Below, piece after piece: positions 59,200 to 64,000 of a DNA stretch of 64,000 nucleotides (positions within the stretch are counted from its first letter, which is position 1; the number at the start of each line of letters is the position of its first letter). Source of the stretch: Nostoc cf. commune SO-36. Lineage in GTDB: Bacteria > Cyanobacteriota > Cyanobacteriia > Cyanobacteriales > Nostocaceae. Location of the stretch: assembly GCF_023734775.1 (NCBI RefSeq), contig NZ_AP025732.1, positions 620,001 through 684,000 of the forward strand, read 5' to 3'. Below the pieces are notes generated by a model. It ran no database searches and had not been told where the DNA came from. It saw only the letters and a list, made by a program, of their open reading frames with translations. Made by a program: the position numbers and the translations under genes.

Positions 59200-62100
59200 T
59201 CAACTAACTTGAGCCAGTTGTTGTTGATTCAGGTAGTAATAATGACCTTTTTTAGCGATTAAATCGTCGTGAGTACCGCTTTCTATCAAAATGCCTTGGT
59301 CTAAAACCAGGATTAAGTCAGCGTTGCGGACTGTAGAGAGGCGATGGGCAATAATTACACTTGTGCGTCCTTTAAGAATTGTTTTGAGGTTGTTTTGAAT
59401 AATTCGTTCTGATTCCGAATCTAGGTGACTAGTGGCTTCATCAAACAGTAATAACCGAGGATTTCCGAGCAAAGCACGAGCAATAGCTAGGCGTTGGCGC
59501 TGTCCACCAGAGAGCATACCGCCGCTTTCACCAATTTCGGATTCGTAACCCATCGGTAGTTTTTGAATAAATTCATCCGCTCCAGCATATTTTGCTGCTT
59601 GGATAATTTCTTCTAGAGAAGCATTTGGATAAGCGATCCCAATGTTTTCCCGAACACTCCCACCAAACAGAAAAGTATCTTGGTCAACAACGCCGATTTG
59701 AGAACGGAGCGATCGCAAGGCAACAGTAGTTATATCACAACCATCAATAAGTACTTTTCCATCTGTCGGCGGGTATAAACCTAAAATCAACTTACTCAGG
59801 GTTGTTTTTCCAGAACCGCTGCGCCCCACAACTGCAACCATTTGTTCTGGCTTAATTTCAAAGTTGAGATTTTCTAATACGTTAGTCTCACTTTCTGAGT
59901 GATAACGAAAGGTAACATTCTGAAAACAAATATTACCGCGAAGCTTACCCAACGACTTGCGGGGTTTAGTTTCTAAGTCTTCTTCTGGTTTCGCCTCCAA
60001 CACATCATTAATGCGTTCGGTAGAAATCACAATTTCCTGTAATTCATTCCACAGCAGAGCCAGTCGCTGAAAAGGATCTAAGACGCTACCCACCAACATA
60101 TTGAAAGCAATTAATTGTCCAATAGTCAGTTCGCCATTAATTACCTGGGTTGCTCCATACCACAGCAATGAAGTATTCACAAAAGTTTGGATGACACCAC
60201 TGATAATTTGCAGGCGATTGCCAATTATTTGAGCATTAAATTCTTTTTTGATTACATCATTCAGCAGTTCCTCCCAACGCCAACGCACTGTCTGTTCAAT
60301 TGATAATGAGCGGACGGTACGAATTCCAGTTAAGGATTCTATAAGATAGCTATTTTCTTTAGTACCTGCATTAAAAATCTCTCTGGAGATGCGGCGCAAA
60401 ATACTTGTGCTAGCAAGCGCCAAGATAAAAAATGGCGGTACAATACACAGCACGAATAATGCCATCTTCCAGCTATAAGAAAACATCAAGGCTATATAAA
60501 CCACTAATGTCAGCATATCCAACACAATGGACAGTGTTTGACCAGTAAGGAAGTTCTGAATTTTCTGGTTTTCTTGGATGCGAGAGACTATATCCCCAAC
60601 GTAACGCGACTCAAAATAAGCAAGGGGTAAACGGAAAGTATGTTTGATAAAGCCTACGAGTAAGGCAACACTAATGCGGTTAGCAGTATGAAATAACAGA
60701 TATTGCCTTACACCATTGACAGCAACACTAAACAACCCAAAAACAACCATTCCCAAACCAATAGCGTTTAAGGTTGGAACACTGCGTTGCACAAGTACTC
60801 TGTCGAGCAACAACTGGGTAAATACTGGCGTTACCAGCCCAAATAATTGAATTACTACCGAAGCTATAAAAATTTCTAGGAGCGTTCGATAGTGAGGTTT
60901 AATTAACTCAAAAAATTTCCAGAAGCTTCTGCTTTCGTCTTTAGCATTTTTGAGTAGACCTGTAGGTTCGAGTAACAATGCATAACCACTCCAACCGACT
61001 TGAAATTCTGCTCTTGTCAGGTTGCGTTGGCCAATAGCTGGGTCACATACAATCACCCGCTTTTTGGTGATTTCATAGACAACAATAAAATGTTTACCTT
61101 CCCAGTGGACAATTGCAGGTAAAGGTTGTTCTGCTAATTTATCAAGAGTAGCTTTCACTGGACGGGTGGCAAAACCCAGGTTTTCTGCTGTTGCTGCCAT
61201 CGCCTTCAGAGATGCACCGTTGCGGCTGACATTGGTCATATCCCGCAGGCGATTCATACTAAAATGTTTGCCCCAATAGTTACCAATCATCACCAAGCAA
61301 GCAGAGCCACAATCAGCTGAACTTTGTTGGGCATAAAAGGGATACCTCTTGGTGACGCGTTTCCACCAATGCCCCACTTGGATTTTCGGGCTGGGAAAGT
61401 ACAAACGCGATTTTTTGGGCTGTTGTTGTGACTGCTTCTCTCTTTGCGGAAAAGGAATAATTTTAGATTTTGGAGATGGGAAAGTTTTTTCTCTAGTCCC
61501 CACTCCCCAGTCCTCAGTCTCCAATCCCGTTTCGCTGACGTTCATGGCAAAAGCCCACTCCCTCAACTCCGGGAAGTATTCTAGTGCTGTTTGCATCTGC
61601 TCGTCTTTCAGAATGTAAGCAATCGTTGGTTGCGTTGCTTGCCAATCTCCTTGTTTTGGTTGGGCAAAGATTGTCCCTGCTGTCAAAGAATCGCCTTCAG
61701 AATGCTGGAGATGTCCTTTGTACAATAGCCATAATTGTGAATCTTGAGATATTTGTGGATTTACAGAGCCACTTTCTAACTGGTGTCGCTCAAATAGAGA
61801 TAAAGCTTTGAGCATTCCTGGAACTTGTGATGTGTGGCACGGAAATTGTGAGATTTGGCGACATAACAACAACAAATCCCAAAGTTCTGCACGGGCAAAA
61901 AGGCGATCGCTAATGTTAGGATACTTGTCTATCAACATCTGCAATGCTTCTTGCCGGAAATAGCCAAGTTTTAAGCTTGTCGAAGCTCTAACTACATAAG
62001 GACTAAAGTTAGCTTCGGGAAACAGAGTCAATTCGCCGAAAAAAGACCATGCACCAAAGGTAGTAATTAAATTTTCAGAGCTATCTAACAGTCGGACTTT

Positions 62101-62283
62101 ACCTGTAAGAATAATGTAGATACCAGGACTAGTCTGTGCAGATTGCCAGAACTCCTTTGCTGCTGGTGGCTCTACAATCTCCATTTGTGCCAAAAAGTTT
62201 TGTAATTCTTTTTCAGAAAGCTTTGCACCTAAAGTGGACAACAGTCTTTCACCTACATTTCGTTCAAAAAGCACTGGTGGCAT
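59200..62283 (-). CDS. Peptidase-containing ABC exporter with N-terminal cyclic-nucleotide-type domain
   Basis: A 1027-residue protein. In order: a cNMP-binding-like domain (about 10-140) and an untypical spacer to 300 (partly encoded by a heptamer repeat). The C39 peptidase (about 310-445) has Gln and Cys325 in QQSSADCGSACL, His in HWEGKHFIV and Asp in VCDPAIG. The ABC transmembrane part (about 465-760) follows. The ATPase has Walker A GRSGSGKTT, signature LSGGQRQR, Walker B LLLFDEATS and H-loop IIAHRLS. It should cleave double-glycine leaders and export the cargo; the peptide at 55936-56211 is the nearest fit. GTGGAG precedes the ATG at 62283. Confidence 0.93.
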   Translation of the reverse strand: MPPVLFERNVGERLLSTLGAKLSEKELQNFLAQMEIVEPPAAKEFWQSAQTSPGIYIILTGKVRLLDSSENLITTFGAWSFFGELTLFPEANFSPYVVRASTSLKLGYFRQEALQMLIDKYPNISDRLFARAELWDLLLLCRQISQFPCHTSQVPGMLKALSLFERHQLESGSVNPQISQDSQLWLLYKGHLQHSEGDSLTAGTIFAQPKQGDWQATQPTIAYILKDEQMQTALEYFPELREWAFAMNVSETGLETEDWGVGTREKTFPSPKSKIIPFPQREKQSQQQPKKSRLYFPSPKIQVGHWWKRVTKRYPFYAQQSSADCGSACLVMIGNYWGKHFSMNRLRDMTNVSRNGASLKAMAATAENLGFATRPVKATLDKLAEQPLPAIVHWEGKHFIVVYEITKKRVIVCDPAIGQRNLTRAEFQVGWSGYALLLEPTGLLKNAKDESRSFWKFFELIKPHYRTLLEIFIASVVIQLFGLVTPVFTQLLLDRVLVQRSVPTLNAIGLGMVVFGLFSVAVNGVRQYLLFHTANRISVALLVGFIKHTFRLPLAYFESRYVGDIVSRIQENQKIQNFLTGQTLSIVLDMLTLVVYIALMFSYSWKMALFVLCIVPPFFILALASTSILRRISREIFNAGTKENSYLIESLTGIRTVRSLSIEQTVRWRWEELLNDVIKKEFNAQIIGNRLQIISGVIQTFVNTSLLWYGATQVINGELTIGQLIAFNMLVGSVLDPFQRLALLWNELQEIVISTERINDVLEAKPEEDLETKPRKSLGKLRGNICFQNVTFRYHSESETNVLENLNFEIKPEQMVAVVGRSGSGKTTLSKLILGLYPPTDGKVLIDGCDITTVALRSLRSQIGVVDQDTFLFGGSVRENIGIAYPNASLEEIIQAAKYAGADEFIQKLPMGYESEIGESGGMLSGGQRQRLAIARALLGNPRLLLFDEATSHLDSESERIIQNNLKTILKGRTSVIIAHRLSTVRNADLILVLDQGILIESGTHDDLIAKKGHYYYLNQQQLAQVS

Positions 62284-62416
62284 TTTCTTAACTCCACAAC
62301 CAAATTTAGTTATTAGTCTGAATCAGATTCAAAAATTAATTAAAAATATTATTAAATACCGTATTTTCACCGGAGAAACTATAAGCTTCTTTAGAGTATT
62401 GTTGGGAGGAAAGAAC

Positions 62417-62560
62417 ATGGTAGTTACTATCTCTCTTTTACCTACAAGGCATTTTTTATTTGCTGGACAGCCCTACTGGTTGTACCAAATTTTTGATTGT
62501 GACAATCACATTAGTGATTGTCAAGATATTGAGCCAGACCTTTGTTTGGCTATAATTTAA
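62417..62560 (+). CDS. Small ORF with strong ribosome binding site
   Basis: The 47-residue frame begins MVVTISLLPTRHFLFAGQPY and ends with an acidic part holding three Cys (FDCDNHISDCQDIEPDLCLA). GGGAGGAAAG lies 4-5 bases before the ATG, one of the best Shine-Dalgarno matches in the window. It diverges from the exporter gene. No double-glycine motif is present. It may be a regulatory peptide, a small cargo or the start of a decayed gene, since weak coding traces continue downstream (KHQLITSTDSARIWLAHFD at about 62564-62620). Confidence 0.5.
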   Translation: MVVTISLLPTRHFLFAGQPYWLYQIFDCDNHISDCQDIEPDLCLAII

Positions 62561-64000
62561 GTGAAACATCAACTAATTACATCAACAGACTCGGCACGAA
62601 TATGGCTGGCACATTTCGACAATCAGCAGTGTCCGTAATTGATGATTAAGAAAAATCAGTATTAGAGCCAAATTATCTGGGTGCAGTGATAATTACGTGG
62701 AATTATTTATTTGACTTTTCAATCACCAACTATCGAAATTGTTTCTGGATAATGGTTGGAAAGAAGATGTATTAGAAGAAAATTGGCTTTCAGATTTTTA
62801 AATAAGACCTGACTTGGAAAAAAGCATAATAGAATGATTTAATACATTCCAAACTTCATTAATAGCCTTGTCTTCACTAAAATGGTGTGACATAATTGTA
62901 GAAATTGCATTGAGTCGTAAATGATGGTTAAACGTAGTCTATTGTAGTTGTGTGACTAAAGCCTGACAGCAAAAAGAACACAATCACACTTATGATTAAC
63001 CAGCAAGGTTGATCATAGATTTACACAATGTGCAATTAACGCCCCGTGTTATTCGCCTAGGGTTTTGCGAGTCTAGGGGAGAGTGACCAGGATAGCCTCA
63101 GTCGCAAGAAAAGCAACCTCTATCACTAAAAATCTAGCTTTGGTTAGGCTACAGAGAGGATAGGGCTAGGAAAAGTATAAAAGCACATCATAATTTTTGG
63201 ATATTTTGCTAAAAAAGCAAAATTTCACTTAGACAAGACTGCCTAAGGGGGGTAGGAATATTCGAGAGCGAATCCTTCCCAGTGGTATATATCCATTGTT
63301 TTTAATGGAACATCTAGCCAGTCATTTAACGTTTGTATTATACCTCCTATCGTGTAACAAATGCAAGTGATTAAAATAGACTCGACTAACAGCATACTTA
63401 CATCATTAGGTTACAATTAGCTTACACTGTTCAAGTTGAAATTTGAGGAATTTAGGACTTTCTTAATGTAAATTGTTTAAAAATCGCCTAATAGATAATT
63501 TTTAACAAAAAAAATATATTTAAACCCCATTTATACATTAAATCTTTAAATAGCTAAGCGACATACTATGATGGAAATTATGACGACCCACATTGTTTCT
63601 TTAACCAGTATACTAAGTTATTTGAATTAGCAGTGAGATCAAACACGTTAACGCTGTGATCCATAACACAACTGGCTAAATTACCACAACCATAGTATTT
63701 TCACTATGCAAGGGTATGGTAACGATAGGTATTAGAGCTTGGTTAAGTTGAGAAATATTCGTTGTGCTTAAATCAGTATTTAGTTAAAAAATGACAATAA
63801 ATTGCAATTTAGTCTTTTAAAACTTTAAAATTGCGATGTTACCAAGTAAAATATTGTAATGTATAAATTTAGTAATGCTTTTAGAGCCAGTTACCTGACC
63901 AAAGTGTTACATTATAGGTTTAATTAAACGTAGAAAATTCTCCAAAAACAAACAGTGTTATTTTTCTTCAAATCAGTAATCCTGTTGCTGCATATTAGTC
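62561..64000. other. Long gene-poor region with decayed frames and a hairpin
   Basis: The stretch holds about 1.4 kb without a convincing gene. Short coding traces are seen near 62564-62620 (plus), 62756-62802 (plus, GWKEDVLEENWLSDF then stop) and 62798-62930 (minus, NAISTIMSHHFSEDKAINEV). From 63020 to 63200 the sequence is less AT-rich than its surroundings and could hold a structured RNA. A hairpin lies at 63247-63280. The right third is plain AT-rich sequence. Confidence 0.45.
63247..63280. other. Hairpin of unknown role
   Basis: GGTAGGAATATTCG pairs with CGAATCCTTCC around AGAG, with one mismatch and a 3-base bulge. It follows a block (63050-63180) of moderate G+C and might be the 3' hairpin of a small RNA. 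Confidence 0.35.

Noticed and set aside
62798..62930. Minus-strand short frame with MSHHFSEDKAINEVWNVLN
   Set aside because: It looks protein-like, but upstream it is closed by a stop, it is only about 31 codons from its Met, and no SD or homologue is known to me; noted as a decayed trace only.

Overview
The window looks like chromosomal DNA of a filamentous, heterocyst-forming-type cyanobacterium of the Nostoc group. The basis is the very frequent GCGATCGC (HIP1-like) octamers, heptamer repeats of the STRR type, many short palindromic or MITE-like elements, an NDH-1 CO2-uptake operon, an rbp-rpsU pair, multi-PAS/GAF hybrid kinases and protein sequences of cyanobacterial type. No rRNA, tRNA, CRISPR array or complete transposase gene was seen.

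Layout. 1-14.3 kb is mostly housekeeping: a ClC transporter, gyrA (with a foreign-looking GC-rich patch), lnt, a small Arg-rich exported protein, then on the minus strand transaldolase, pyruvate kinase, NAD-type GAPDH and a VWA protein, and a Rieske ferredoxin-like protein. 14.4-27.1 kb is a signalling island: an 1889-residue hybrid histidine kinase on plus, and on minus a phosphorelay operon (OmpR-type regulator with HPt and two extra receivers, membrane-anchored sensor kinase, two CheY-like receivers). 27.9-33.5 kb is a CO2-uptake NDH-1MS-type operon (ndhF, Tat-exported beta-carbonic anhydrase, ndhD, Cup/Chp CO2-hydration protein). 34-39.2 kb carries recJ, tmk, a gluconokinase, an RNA-binding protein and rpsU.

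40.4-62.3 kb is the most unusual region. About fifteen genes lie on one strand: a cyclic-nucleotide-domain/C39-peptidase ABC exporter, an HlyD adaptor, a PpiC-type isomerase, a double-glycine leader protein with a Ser/Thr/Asn/Ala tail, a TPR protein with an OGT/SPINDLY-like (GT41) glycosyltransferase domain, an RTX-type calcium-binding protein, two GT2-TPR fusions, and a sugar cassette (SDR, C-methyltransferase, glucose-1-phosphate cytidylyltransferase, LmbE deacetylase, RmlC-like epimerase, DUF4910 aminopeptidase-like protein). I read this as a candidate secretion-plus-glycosylation locus: the exporter would cut and secrete the double-glycine substrate, and the neighbouring glycosyltransferases and nucleotide-sugar enzymes could decorate it or another surface product. 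The exporter-substrate pairing rests on strong motifs. The glycosylation link is inference from context and composition.

Two cautions. At least five genes (lnt, the sensor kinase, recJ, one GT2-TPR gene, the RTX gene) are split by single-base indels, mostly in homopolymer runs; this suggests sequencing error more than mass gene decay, but real decay cannot be excluded. The GC-rich patch in gyrA could be recombination or an assembly chimera.
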